Under the pieces are notes generated by a model. That model did not search any database. It saw only the letters and a list, made by a program, of their open reading frames with translations, and was not told where the DNA came from. Below, piece after piece: positions 36,649 through 45,900 of a stretch of 64,000 nt of DNA. Each line of letters starts with the position of its first letter. Position 1 is the stretch's first letter. Source of the stretch: Streptomyces sp. NBC_00224. GTDB taxonomy: Bacteria > Actinomycetota > Actinomycetes > Streptomycetales > Streptomycetaceae. A program made the position numbers and the translations under genes. The stretch lies in contig NZ_CP108106.1 in the NCBI RefSeq assembly GCF_041435195.1, positions 620,001 to 684,000 on the forward strand. The letters are read 5' to 3'.

Positions 36649-36989
36649 CCGACTCCGCTATGGTCCGCGGCAGGACGTCCAGCCCCATTCCCGGTCGCCA
36701 CTTGGGCACGGTCAGCACCACCATCACCGCCGCTCCGCCCCCGCGTACGGCGACAATGGCCTCGTCGAACGCCGTCTCGGCCGCCGGTTTCAGCGTCCTC
36801 CGAGCTCAACGCTTTCCCTCCAGAGGAACCACACCCTGCTTTTTTCGCAGTCAGACGCGAATCAGCCCTCGGCGGCAAAGATAGCGCGGATGGCTGAGCG
36901 CGAGCCGTGCCACCGGGTCGTTATCCGACGGCGGCGAAGTCCGGCCCGCCCGCCCGCGACCCTGGACCCCGGAAATCTTGAGGAACCTG

Positions 36990-37028
36990 CCGATGCAGGC
37001 CACACAGGAATCGTGTGGCCTGCATCGG
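36990..37028. terminator. Perfect 16-bp hairpin between Tc operon and crystallin gene
   Basis: CCGATGCAGGCCACAC at 36990-37005 is exactly mirrored at 37013-37028, loop of 7 bases. It sits 342 bp after the TcA stop and 118 bp after the stop of the convergent gene, so it can serve both; it is probably mainly the terminator of the crystallin gene. Confidence 0.75.
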
Positions 37029-37145
37029 TCAGCCGGACAGGAGAGAATTCATCCCGACAGGGAATTCAGTTCTACGCAGGAAAGAGATTGGCCCCGCAAA
37101 GGACGCGAGTCGGCACGGCCTACCCGGGACGCTACCGCCCTCCCG

Positions 37146-37499
37146 TTAAAGGATTTCGATGTCCTTGACCCGCGGGGGACGGTGCGGGAAGGTGATGTCC
37201 GTCCACCGGTTAATGCGGACCGAGTCGCCGTTTACGTCGTAGTAGATGAGATCGTTGTTGCCCGTCGAGATGCGGTCGACCCACCAGCTACCGAAGGACT
37301 TCCGGCCCTTGTTGGCGTAGCAGTCCACGCTGGAGCGGTTGTCCAGGTGCGACCAGATCTTCAGGAAGTTCTCCCCGCCACGGCACTCGACCTTGTCGAT
37401 AGCGAACGCGTTGCCCGTGGGCATGGCAACCGTGACCGCCGTGGTGGCTGCTAACGCCACGATCACGGAACGGGCAACTCTCTTCGTCTTTGAGATCAC
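37146..37499 (-). CDS. Secreted beta/gamma-crystallin-like antifungal protein (AFP1/SKLP type)
   Basis: A 117-aa protein starting at GTG 37499 with AAGGAG five bases upstream. The signal peptide ends near N-A-F-A (about residue 32). The mature 85 residues read I-D-K-V-E-C-R-G-G-E-N-F-L-K-I-W-S-H, then S-V-D-C-Y-A-N, then F-G-S-W-W-V-D-R-I-S-T-G-N-N-D, Y-D-V-N-G-D-S-V-R-I. This closely follows, from memory, the Streptomyces killer-toxin-like protein SKLP and is related to S. tendae AFP1, both single-domain beta/gamma-crystallins active against fungi or yeast. The two Cys probably form a disulfide. It is convergent with the Tc toxin genes. Confidence 0.8.
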   Translation of the reverse strand: MISKTKRVARSVIVALAATTAVTVAMPTGNAFAIDKVECRGGENFLKIWSHLDNRSSVDCYANKGRKSFGSWWVDRISTGNNDLIYYDVNGDSVRINRWTDITFPHRPPRVKDIEIL

Positions 37500-38444
37500 A
37501 AGTTCTCCTTCATTCGATGCTCGAACGGGGAGGCCACGTCACGGCCGCGCATATGAAGGCTTGCCAAAAATACCTCTGCTTGCCTCCGTGCAACCCTTCC
37601 GTAGTCTCATCTCTCGGACTTGCCTTACGAATATCACGCAAGGCAGCTGCACATGGCAATCATCCACAGCCTTCTGGGCCGGAATACTCCCCCAAATGTC
37701 TTGATCGAGACTGCACGGGTTGTCCCGTGTCAATCTCAGGTATCCGTCGCCCTTTCGTTTGGGAGACCGTCGACGCTCTCTTGAATATCCAGGTCCATTA
37801 CGTCGTCCAGCAAGGAGTCGGGCCTACCGTCCCCTCCCCCTGCTTCGCGTACTTCGGACCGGATTCCTGATCCCGTACGGTGCCCAACCTCTGTCTCTTC
37901 CCCCCTCGGCCAGGGGGGCGCTGTACATGCGAGCCACCCGGGTGGAGTGGGTGCGCGGTCACCACAGCGGCGAGCGGCCGGTTCGCGGAGGTGCCGGGCT
38001 CCCGCCGCGCCACTGGGCGGGACCATCTGTGCCACTGCTGCCACTGCAGCTCTTGGCCATCGGTGCGCTGCACCGGGCTCGATACGCAACGCGGTCACGC
38101 GGCCCTGTCCCGCTCGTCCTTCGCATGCAAAACACATCCCCTCGCTACGCCCCCTACTCCTTGTACAGACCATGCACCTCGCTGACAAAGGGCTGAACGG
38201 GCAGACCTGCAGGCACAATTGCCGCCCGGCAGCGCAATCACAGGCCCGCCGCCGGTACATCAGCTTCCACCGACCGGTGCAACACACGCGGGCCACCCAG
38301 CTGCTCCAGGTCGGCGCGGGCCGTTGACACCGCCCAGGTCAGCCGCCGGCCGTGTCCGCGGGTTCCGGAAACCGGACGCTGTGCGAATGCGTCCTGAGGC
38401 TCGATAGGCTCGGTCGCTGTACTGCACGGACACGGGGAGAGGGC
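37500..38444. other. Long intergenic region, no supported gene
   Basis: Upstream of both the crystallin gene and the next plus-strand gene. No frame has a ribosome binding site and a gene-like sequence except the region's edges. A 20-codon minus-strand ORF at 37736-37798 (M-D-L-D-I-Q-E-S-V) looks like a lanthipeptide leader start but has no Cys-containing core. The lower GC near 37500-37700 suggests a promoter/UTR zone for the crystallin gene. Confidence 0.4.
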
Positions 38445-39503
38445 ATGAGCCAGGCGCTCTATACGGAACGGTCGTGGAATCCGCTGGCGCGGACCGTTGA
38501 GCTGACGGAGGAAGACCTTCATCGCGGCGGAAAGGTCACGCCGCTGAGCGAGCTGAACCTGCCGGCCATGGCCGAGGCGTTCCAGCGCGGCCACTGGCTC
38601 GGCGGAGGCGGCACGGAACGTCCGCTGGACCGGCTGGTCGCAGGCAGTGGCGTCATCCCGGTCACTCGCATCACCGGCACCACCACTCCCGTGAAAGTAC
38701 GCCAGGCAGCCGAATTCGCCCAGAAGCTGGGAGAACTGGCGGTACGGCACTGTGGCGGGTCCGCGCAGCTCAACGCCCTGGCCGAGCGGGCGCGGGCGGA
38801 GGACGTGCCGCTGTGGATGGCCCGACGGTACGCCCACGGACCCGTCGGCCAGATAGGCGTGGCGGTGGACCGCCGACTGGTACGCGTGGACGTGTGGGGG
38901 CCGGGCGCTCCACCCGTACGGATACGGGCGCCGCACGGCTTCCTGAGCAGCACCGCTGACCAGGCGCAGGGGCTTCGGATGACCGTCGGGGACGTACCGG
39001 CCGGCCTCGTCCTGAAGAAGAAGCTGCGCAAGTCCAAGAGTTACGCACGGGCGCAGCTGCCCCAGGGCGTCTGGGAGCTGCGACGGGCGGACCACACGAG
39101 CTCCTGGTTGCTGCGCAACGAGCAGCGGGTCGCCCTGATACAGCGACCGCCGCGCCGCCCCGACCTCGACCCCGAAACGGTGCTGCTGCCCCTGGCGCCC
39201 GTGCACTACGAGAGCCCGGACCCGCTGGACGCTGTCATGGCCCAGGCCTTCGCGGTCGCCTTTGGCCTGGGCGACACCACGGGCACGGCCCGCTTCCGGC
39301 TCCAGCGTCCGCACACCACCACCGGCGAGCCGGTCGCCACCGACGACTCCTGGGACCGCCCCTGGTTCAGCAACCTGGGCAGCGGCGGCGACGACAACGA
39401 ACCGGGCGGCTCGGACGGCTGGGGCTCCGACGGCGGAGACGGGGGCGGCGGCGATGGAGGCGGCGGAGACAGCGGCGGTGGAGACGGCGGTGGCGGGGAC
39501 TAG
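38445..39503 (+). CDS. Hypothetical protein with Gly/Asp-rich C-terminal tail
   Basis: A 352-aa cytosolic-looking protein; no signal or membrane segment. Residues 1-300 form an apparently folded, Arg-rich domain (E-R-S-W-N-P-L-A-R-T-V-E-L-T-E-E-D-L, then F-L-S-S-T-A-D-Q-A-Q-G-L-R-M-T-V-G-D). The last 35 residues are almost only Gly, Asp and Ser (G-G-G-G-D repeats), a flexible acidic tail. The family is not known to me. The ATG at 38445 was chosen because GGGGAGAGGG directly precedes it. It is alone between a long intergenic region and an ISAs1 stump. Confidence 0.65.
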   Translation: MSQALYTERSWNPLARTVELTEEDLHRGGKVTPLSELNLPAMAEAFQRGHWLGGGGTERPLDRLVAGSGVIPVTRITGTTTPVKVRQAAEFAQKLGELAVRHCGGSAQLNALAERARAEDVPLWMARRYAHGPVGQIGVAVDRRLVRVDVWGPGAPPVRIRAPHGFLSSTADQAQGLRMTVGDVPAGLVLKKKLRKSKSYARAQLPQGVWELRRADHTSSWLLRNEQRVALIQRPPRRPDLDPETVLLPLAPVHYESPDPLDAVMAQAFAVAFGLGDTTGTARFRLQRPHTTTGEPVATDDSWDRPWFSNLGSGGDDNEPGGSDGWGSDGGDGGGGDGGGGDSGGGDGGGGD

Positions 39504-39599
39504 AGGCAGAAGCGCGGTCGTTCAGGGCGCGGCTGACGGGACTTCGGACAGTGTGGCCGGCGACCGCCGGGAGGCCACGCCGTGCCGGCTACGTGGACC

Positions 39600-39835
39600 G
39601 TGCGGAGCGGGTCAGGATGTGGGGTGGCCTCAGATGCCTGCGACCTGCCAGTTCGCCGAGCTGCCGCGGCGACGCCTGCGTCCAGGGCAAGTCGGTGATC
39701 GCGTAGATCGTCTTACGGGTGAGTCGGCCGGTTCTGGCGTTCGCGCCAAAGCGCATGATCCGGGCGGCCTGGACCGCGCCAGGAAAGTCCAGCTCCAGAT
39801 TGAAGCTCCGTTGCAGGCAGACGACTTGGGAAGGT
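39600..39835 (-). pseudogene. C-terminal stump of an ISAs1-type transposase
   Basis: The minus strand reads F-P-G-A-V-Q-A-A-R-I-M-R-F-G-A-N, R-T-G-R-L-T-R-K-T-I-Y-A-I-T-D-L and A-S-P-R-Q-L-G-E-L-A-G-R. ISAs1 transposases have T-x-Y-x-I-T/V-x-L followed by the G-H-W-x-I-E-N block; here homology stops before that Glu. Dead fragment. Confidence 0.7.
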
Positions 39836-39979
39836 CATCTGCATCAACGGGGCTTCGATGCGTCCGGCGCGGCCACCCCGCCCTGCGACGCTACGAGATC
39901 ACGCGACTCCGCAGCGGCCCTGTGCCGGGACCTGCCATGCTGAGCAGGTTCGACTCGATCCTCATACCTTGGAGGCTTG

Positions 39980-41047
39980 ATGCGTGCTGGCGTCGTTGTC
40001 GCCGCGCAGCCCGGTGTGGAAGATCTCGCCGTGCGGGCCGAGGAGTTGGGCTTGCACAGCTTCTGGGTCACCGACACCCCGATGGTCCATGGTGATCCCT
40101 TCGTCGCCTTGAGCCTGTGTGCGAAGGCCACCAGCCGTATCAGGCTCGGCATTGGCGTGACCTCACCGGCGCTGCGCTCGGCCCCGGCCGCCGCGAGCGG
40201 GCTCGCCAGCCTCAACGCCCTGGCACCGGGCCGGATCATCTGCGGCGTCGGCACCGGAAACACCGCCCGGCGCACCCTGGGCATGCGGCCGACCACGGCG
40301 GCCAGGATGGAGAACTTCACCGCCGCACTGCAGGACCTGTGCGCCGGACGCTCGACCGAGTACCGCGAAGGTGACCGGGTCCGCGACATCCGGTTCCTGC
40401 ACTCCGGGGCGCACGTGAACACCGCCGACCCGATCGAGTTCGTCGTGGCCGCGCTGCTCGGACCGAAGGCCGCCGCCGTCGCCGGCCGCCGCGGCACCGG
40501 CCTCATCTCCGTCGGCCTGCTGGACCCCACCGCCTGGCACGCGCTGCACGACACCCGCCGCCACGCCGCCCAGGACACACCCCACGACCCCGACTCCCAC
40601 ACGGACTCCTACGTGGTCACCTCGCTCCACATCCTCGACCAGGACGAGGACCCCCACGGCGACGCGGCCCGGGACGCGACCGGCCAACTCGTCCTGTCGC
40701 TGCTGGCCTTCGCCGCCGACACAGCCGCCGACACACCCGCCTTCGCCGATCAACTCGGCCCCGAGGGACGCGAGGCGGTGCGGCGACTCCTCGACCGGCG
40801 CGGCACCACCGCCACCGCGCCGGACCGGCACACCAAGCTCTACCCCAACTACCTCGGGCGCATCGCACCGCAGGACCGGGACCTGGTTCTGCCCTCGCTG
40901 ATGAACACCCTGGCCCTGATCGGCACCCGCGACGACCTCCTCGCGCGCATCACCACCCTGGAACAGGCCGGCATCGACGAACTCCTCATCCAGCCGGTGA
41001 TCGACCCACCCACCGAGATGGCCCAGCTCGCGAAACTCCTCACCTGA
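39980..41047 (+). CDS. F420-dependent / luciferase-like (LLM) oxidoreductase
   Basis: A 355-aa TIM-barrel enzyme. It shows A-V-R-A-E-E-L-G-L-H-S-F-W-V-T-D-T-P near the start, then R-I-R-L-G-I-G-V-T, A-P-G-R-I-I-C-G-V-G-T-G-N-T and G-M-R-P-T-T-A, the phosphate/cofactor loops of bacterial luciferase-like and F420-dependent oxidoreductases (5,10-methylene-H4MPT reductase type). Near the C-terminus, L-A-L-I-G-T-R-D-D-L-L-A-R-I fits the family. The cofactor is F420 or FMN and the substrate is unknown. The ATG at 39980 follows GGAGG at 39971-39975. It is flanked by an IS stump. Confidence 0.85.
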   Translation: MRAGVVVAAQPGVEDLAVRAEELGLHSFWVTDTPMVHGDPFVALSLCAKATSRIRLGIGVTSPALRSAPAAASGLASLNALAPGRIICGVGTGNTARRTLGMRPTTAARMENFTAALQDLCAGRSTEYREGDRVRDIRFLHSGAHVNTADPIEFVVAALLGPKAAAVAGRRGTGLISVGLLDPTAWHALHDTRRHAAQDTPHDPDSHTDSYVVTSLHILDQDEDPHGDAARDATGQLVLSLLAFAADTAADTPAFADQLGPEGREAVRRLLDRRGTTATAPDRHTKLYPNYLGRIAPQDRDLVLPSLMNTLALIGTRDDLLARITTLEQAGIDELLIQPVIDPPTEMAQLAKLLT

Positions 41048-41091
41048 GCAGACCCGCCCGCCGCACGTCCATGACCTGCACACCTCCAGGA

Positions 41092-41295
41092 TCACCAAGA
41101 CTTTGCCATCGCCCTGCCCGCCGCGGCCTGCAACTCTTCGTACTCGGCGTGGACTTCTGCGGGGGGTTCGGCAGCCAAGTCCGGAGTGGAGGCGTTGACC
41201 TGGGGCTTCTTGGCTGCGGCTGACCAACTATCCGCCGTGGTCGCACCCTGTGACGTCGACCGTTGTCCTGTCGCATCAAGGCTGAGCGATCTCAT
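41092..41295 (-). CDS. Possible small hypothetical protein
   Basis: A 67-codon frame starting at ATG 41295 ([15 protein letters not shown]). The sequence is Ala/Lys/Glu-rich with a helical C-terminus ([18 protein letters not shown]). No family or strong ribosome binding site seen; it may be a fragment. Confidence 0.3.
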   Translation of the reverse strand: MRSLSLDATGQRSTSQGATTADSWSAAAKKPQVNASTPDLAAEPPAEVHAEYEELQAAAGRAMAKSW

Positions 41296-41457
41296 CGGAC
41301 TTTGAGCCGCATCGGTTTCCGGCCGAAGCGAAGCTTGTGGTGGCCGAGTTCCTCATATCGCGGTTGGTGGTCGGGCCCGTACCTTGCGTCATGTGCGCTG
41401 ATCAGTGACGGTTCTGCCCCCGTCCTGGCGGCGCCGTCATCCTTGAAGGGGAGCAGC

Positions 41458-41658
41458 ATGGCAACAGGCACGGTGAAGTGGTTCAACGCCGAAAAGGGAT
41501 TCGGCTTCATATCCCAGGACGACGGGCCGGACGTGTTCGTCCACTTCTCCGCGATCCAGTCGGAGGGCTACCGCTCGCTGGAGGAGAACCAGAAGGTGGA
41601 GTTCGACGTCGGGGCGGGCCCCAAGGGCCCCCAGGCCGACAACGTCCGCGTCGTCTGA
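41458..41658 (+). CDS. Cold-shock domain protein (CspA family)
   Basis: A 66-aa protein: [19 protein letters not shown], then D-V-F-V-H-F-S-A-I and a final D-N-V-R-V-V. Both RNA-binding motifs (K-G-F-G-F-I and V-F-V-H-F) are intact. It binds single-stranded RNA/DNA and works as an RNA chaperone. ATG at 41458, with GAAGGGGAG just upstream. A textbook terminator follows the stop. Streptomyces carry many paralogues, so no specific symbol is given. Confidence 0.95.
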   Translation: MATGTVKWFNAEKGFGFISQDDGPDVFVHFSAIQSEGYRSLEENQKVEFDVGAGPKGPQADNVRVV

Positions 41659-41671
41659 CGAATCCGATGCT

Positions 41672-41702
41672 TGGCGCCCCGCACCACCAGTGCGGGGCGC
41701 CA
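41672..41702 (+). terminator. Terminator of the cold-shock gene
   Basis: TGGCGCCCCGCAC at 41672-41684 is exactly mirrored at 41690-41702 with the loop CACCA. Thirteen base pairs, GC-rich, 13 bp after the stop. Confidence 0.85.
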
Positions 41703-41803
41703 GGCGTTTCCGCACTACGGCACGCAAGGGTCAGCGAGACTGCTCAACCTTCCCTACGTCTTCCACGGGACCGGGCGACAGGACAACCGTTGGGTCGTTC
41801 TGA

Positions 41804-42091
41804 CCAGGCTCGGCCACCGCGCCCACGGTTGACCGGGTTGCGAGCACGAGTACCACGGTTGACGTCGCCGCAGCCGCTGACGCCCGCGATGCACTCCTGC
41901 TGGCCAGCGGCCGGGAAGCACGGCATGTCGCAGAGAAGTCTGCGGGGCAGGCGTCCTCAGCGCTGGAACAGCTCGCCCGCGCGTACGCCCTGGTGGTGTC
42001 CGGCGACGTGCTGGGCCCCTCCGTTTCGGGCTCCGGCGCCGATCCGGTCCCGGTGCAGATACAGAGCCGTGCCGAGTGGGGCGTCGAATGA
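41804..42091 (+). pseudogene. Unidentified coding fragment without a start
   Basis: The frame runs from a stop at 41801 to TGA at 42091 and reads A-A-A-A-D-A-R-D-A-L-L-L-A-S-G-R, then A-L-E-Q-L-A-R-A-Y-A-L-V-V-S-G-D-V-L-G. It looks like the helical C-terminus of a protein, but no start codon with a ribosome binding site exists early in the frame. Probably a truncated gene. Confidence 0.3.
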
Positions 42092-42361
42092 CCGCCGAGA
42101 GGGTCATCCACCAGTAGCTCGGCCAACGGCCTCCACGGCCGGAATCGGCAGGTGACCCGCATCGGGCGAGGGCCGTGTCCCAGATCGACGACTTCCCCGA
42201 TAAAGCCGAACGCGCCATATTCCCCTCGCCATGTACGCCGGATCTGTCGGGAAAGCCACTTACAGGTGTATCGCCCGTAACGCTTGAATCAGCACCCCAA
42301 GGCAGCAGACCGAGGGCGCCGGCCGGCGTCTCCTCGGAGGCCAGGAACGAGGGGCAATGCC

Positions 42362-42661
42362 ATGAGCATGATCCAGAGCGGCAAGCTGGTCCTGAGCTCG
42401 GACAATCCCACGGAGAAGGTCGCCGCCCGAACCAACACCTTCACGCGGGTCGACTTCCCGACCCCCTTCCCGCCGGGCTCCGACATCATCGTGCAGACCA
42501 CGGTGCAGACCTTCAACGGCCCGGAAACCCCTGGCATCCGGCTGCACGACGTGAGCAACACCGGGTTCCTCATCCGTCTCAATGAGATCTTCGGCGGAGG
42601 CGTCAGCAGCGACGGCAAGCACACCGCCGAGACCATCGGCTGGACCGCGTACACCGTCTGA
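42362..42661 (+). CDS. H-type-lectin-like small protein
   Basis: A 99-aa protein without a signal peptide. The pattern F-P-T-P-F-P-P-G-S-D-I-I-V-Q-T-T-V-Q-T-F, then I-R-L-H-D-V-S-N-T-G-F-L-I-R-L-N-E and W-T-A-Y-T-V fits the six-strand H-type lectin domain (agglutinin/discoidin C-terminal type), which binds GalNAc in snails and slime moulds. It is a lone domain, so it may oligomerise into a lectin. ATG at 42362 with a GAGGGGC region upstream; an 11-bp terminator follows. Lack of a signal peptide means an intracellular or non-classical route. Confidence 0.6.
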   Translation: MSMIQSGKLVLSSDNPTEKVAARTNTFTRVDFPTPFPPGSDIIVQTTVQTFNGPETPGIRLHDVSNTGFLIRLNEIFGGGVSSDGKHTAETIGWTAYTV

Positions 42662-42686
42662 ACCAACGCGCGGACACCACGTATCA

Positions 42687-42719
42687 GAGGGCTCCGGTGG
42701 ACACGCCGCCGGAGCCCTC
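42687..42719 (+). terminator. Terminator after the lectin-like gene
   Basis: GAGGGCTCCGG at 42687-42697 is exactly mirrored at 42709-42719 with an 11-base loop, 26 bp after the stop. Confidence 0.75.
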
Positions 42720-42918
42720 CACTGTTCCCCGGCGGGTAGGCGGCGGGCGGGGCAGCCGCCCGCCCCGGGGCTGCGCCCTCAGCACGCCGGCTTCCATCTC
42801 CACATGGCCCTCGATGCCGCCGCCCAGGCCGCCGGAGCCCCGATCGAGGTCCTGGACGCGATCAACGTGACCCTGCCCTCCGTTGTGGTCGTGCCGCCGT
42901 TTCGGTTGGAAGTCGGTC

Positions 42919-45900
42919 TCAGGCGCCGAAGTAGACCTGGGCGGCCCAGCGCGTCGGGTCGTCGGTGAAACGTTCGCGGAGCAGCCGGGTCGCCCTGTGG
43001 GCCGCGTGCGCCGAGTTTTCGACCCCGAGATTCCGGTCCCAGGTGCACAACGCTTCGTAGAACCAGAACGCGAAGCACGCCGCGGCTCCGTCGCCGACGT
43101 TCCAGAGCGTTGCGACGACGTGGGGGTAGCCCACCAGTTGGAAGGCTGCGGCCAGGTGCAGTGACTCGTCCAGCTGGGACAGTTTCGCTATGAATGAGGT
43201 CCGGCAGGCGGACAGGAAGGCCAGCTGTGCGTCGCGCAGATCGAGCGGCAGTAGGCTGCCAACCGTGAGTGGCTCGGTCTCGTGGTCGGCGAGAAAGAGC
43301 CGGCTTTGCACAGGATCCTCCGCGTCGGCGCCGCCGTGACAGGCGAAGTGGGCGATCGTGGAGCGGCGGAGGTGCCGCAGGACGTTCTCCTTCTCCGGCT
43401 GTTCGCCCGCCGGATTGCCGGAATCGAGAAGAAGGCGCTGCGGAATCATTCGCGCGATCTCCCGCGCCTCGGCCGCCACGCCGGGCAGATCATCCAGAGG
43501 GCCGGGAGTCTGCGGCAACGCGACGATCAGGCCGACGTGCGCGGCGGGACGTCGGCGCCGTTCCCGGGCGTGGCAGAGCGCGGTCACGCTCGGCGTGTAG
43601 GACGACACCACGCGATCGAGCACCGACCGGCCACTTGAGGTGTGGTCGCCCGCCGCGTGCAGCGGAAACAGGGCGAGCAAGCCGGTCGGGACCCACCAGA
43701 CCCGAGGCCACTCCCTCTCGTCGTCCTCGTGCACGGGCCCGAGGCCGAGGGCGTCGAGTACGGGGCCGGTCGCGGCCTCGTACAGCCAGGTGAGCACGTC
43801 GCTCATGCCCTGGCCGGGCTCCTGGACGTCCGGCCATCCTGGTTGCGCGCGAAGAAGGATCTTGAATTTCTCGGCCGTGGTCTTCAACGTGAGGCGCGGA
43901 AGCTCCAGGGAGCGAATCCCGCGCCTGGTCAGGAGGATGGCGTCGCTGCCGTATGAGCTGATATTGAAAACAGCAACGGGTCCCTCCGCGGCTTGGCGTT
44001 TCAGTTCGGCAAGGCTGAGCCGGCGACCGAACTCGCCGAACCCGTCCATGGCACGGACCTCGACCAGCGTCTCGCGGAGCCGCGCGTCGAGTTGTCGGCG
44101 GTCCGCGGCTGACACGTTCTCACGGCCGAGTTCGGCACGCAGTTCTTCGAGCGCTGTCGGTCCTTGAGGTCCAACCGGCGTAGTGCGACGGTCTCCAGCA
44201 GTTGAACGGCTTCCTCCAGGAAGTCGGCGGCGCGGCCGGGATCGTGTTCGACGGTGAGTCTCGCCGCGGCCCGGGCCGCGCGGATCCGCACCACTGCCAT
44301 CGCGTCGGCTCGCTTCACGACCTTGGCGAACTCGGCGACTGCCGCGTCCCGATGGGTGGGGTCACCGGTGGTCTTGAACCGTTCCCGCAACGCGGTGGCG
44401 TAACCCGACTGGTCCTTCGCCCACTCCGGGACGCCGGGGTCGCGCAGCTCGACCGCGCGCCGATGTGCGTCGATGGACGCCTCCAGGTCGCCCTGGTGCC
44501 GGAAGCGCCGTCGCAGTGCTATGCCCAGGTTGTTGAGGTACGTGGCCTGGGCCTCGTCCGGCGCCGCCGGGGACTCCGAGGCCGTCCGGAGCGCAGTGAT
44601 CGACCGGTCGATGTCGGCCGGGTCGGCGGTCCGCTCGAACCGACGCTGCAGTGCGTTCCCGAGGTTGTTGTTGAAGTCCGCGTGAGACGAGCCCAGGGGG
44701 GTGACGGCCACGGCCTCTGTCAGCGCGGCGACTGCGACGTCGAGGTCGAGGTCGCCGGGATCGTCGCTCAGTGAGAACTGCTCCATCCGGTAGACCCCCC
44801 GGTTGGCGAGTAGGGTCCCTCGTTCTGGATGGTCGGGCGGCGCCGACCGGACGGCGACGTCATTCGCCCTGATGGCGGATTCCAGGTCCTCCGCCGCACC
44901 CAGTGCGTCGTAGCGCATCTTGAGTGTGACGGCGAGATTAGCCTGGTAAGAGACCCGGAGGGGAACTTCGGTGGGTGCCTGCCCAAGGGCCCGCCGGTAA
45001 CAGTCCTCCGCCCGGTCCAGGTCGGCGACGTCCCCGGTCCGCTCGTATCACTGCCCCAGCCACTGGCCGAGTGTGTCGTACAAGTCCGCGCGCTCCGTGC
45101 TCCCGCTGGCGGCGGTCTGGGCCACGACGCCCATGTCCGCGATCGCGCCGTCGAGATCGTGGTCGCGGGCGCAGCGGAATGCCAGCCTTGCCAGCTCTTC
45201 AGTCAGCTGCTGCCGAACCTGTTCGTCAAGGTGCTCCCGCCACACCCGGCTCCCGCCGGATGATGGCCAGTGCTGCCTGGAACCGTTCCTCATCGTCGTG
45301 CAGCTGTGCGGCGACGGCGAGGAGAGTCGTCAGCAGGCCGAGAACCTGCCGACGCGAGTCCCGCTCGTGCTCAGGAAGGAGGTCGGCCGCTTTGCTCAAT
45401 GCTTCGATCGCGCCGTCCAGGTCCGTCGAGCGGCGGCGGCGGTATCGAGTCCAGAGCGCGCTTCCGAGGTTGCTCCAAGCCGCCGCGAGATCCTGCCCCA
45501 CCTTGGGAGATCCGGGGTCGGGATCGGAAGCCACCACGACGCGGAGCAGGTCGATCGCCTCGTCGAGATCCTCGGGGTGATCTCGTCGAAGGAGAGCTGC
45601 TCCGAGCTGGGCCCGGACCGCCGTGAGGTCCTGCTGCGGTACGGACGCGAGCGCTACCCGGAAGTGCCTCACCGCCTCTTCGATGTCGACGCGGACGCGT
45701 GCACCATTCCGGGCGAAGCGCTCCATCGCGCCCGCGCCCGCGGCCCAGTACCTCAGCCCGGCGTCCGGGTCGTCTGGCGGGGTGGCGTCCGCGACCTGTG
45801 AGGCATGGTCGGCATGCTCAGCGAAATCGATGGCATCAGGAATGACGAAGAGGGCGCCATGCCGTTCCCGCAGATCGTTCAGGAATGCCGACAGGGCCGC

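Noticed and set aside
37736..37798. 20-codon minus-strand ORF starting M-D-L-D-I-Q-E, like a lanthipeptide leader
   Set aside because: It stops after T-D-T with no Cys/Ser/Thr-rich core and no lanthionine synthetase gene nearby.
39420..39500. GGCGGCGGAGAC-type tandem repeats
   Set aside because: They encode the Gly/Asp tail of the 352-aa protein and are simple codon repeats, not a regulatory array.
41731..42162. 143-codon minus-strand frame after the cold-shock gene
   Set aside because: Ser/Arg/Ala-rich shadow without start signals; the plus-strand fragment at 41804-42091 looks more gene-like.
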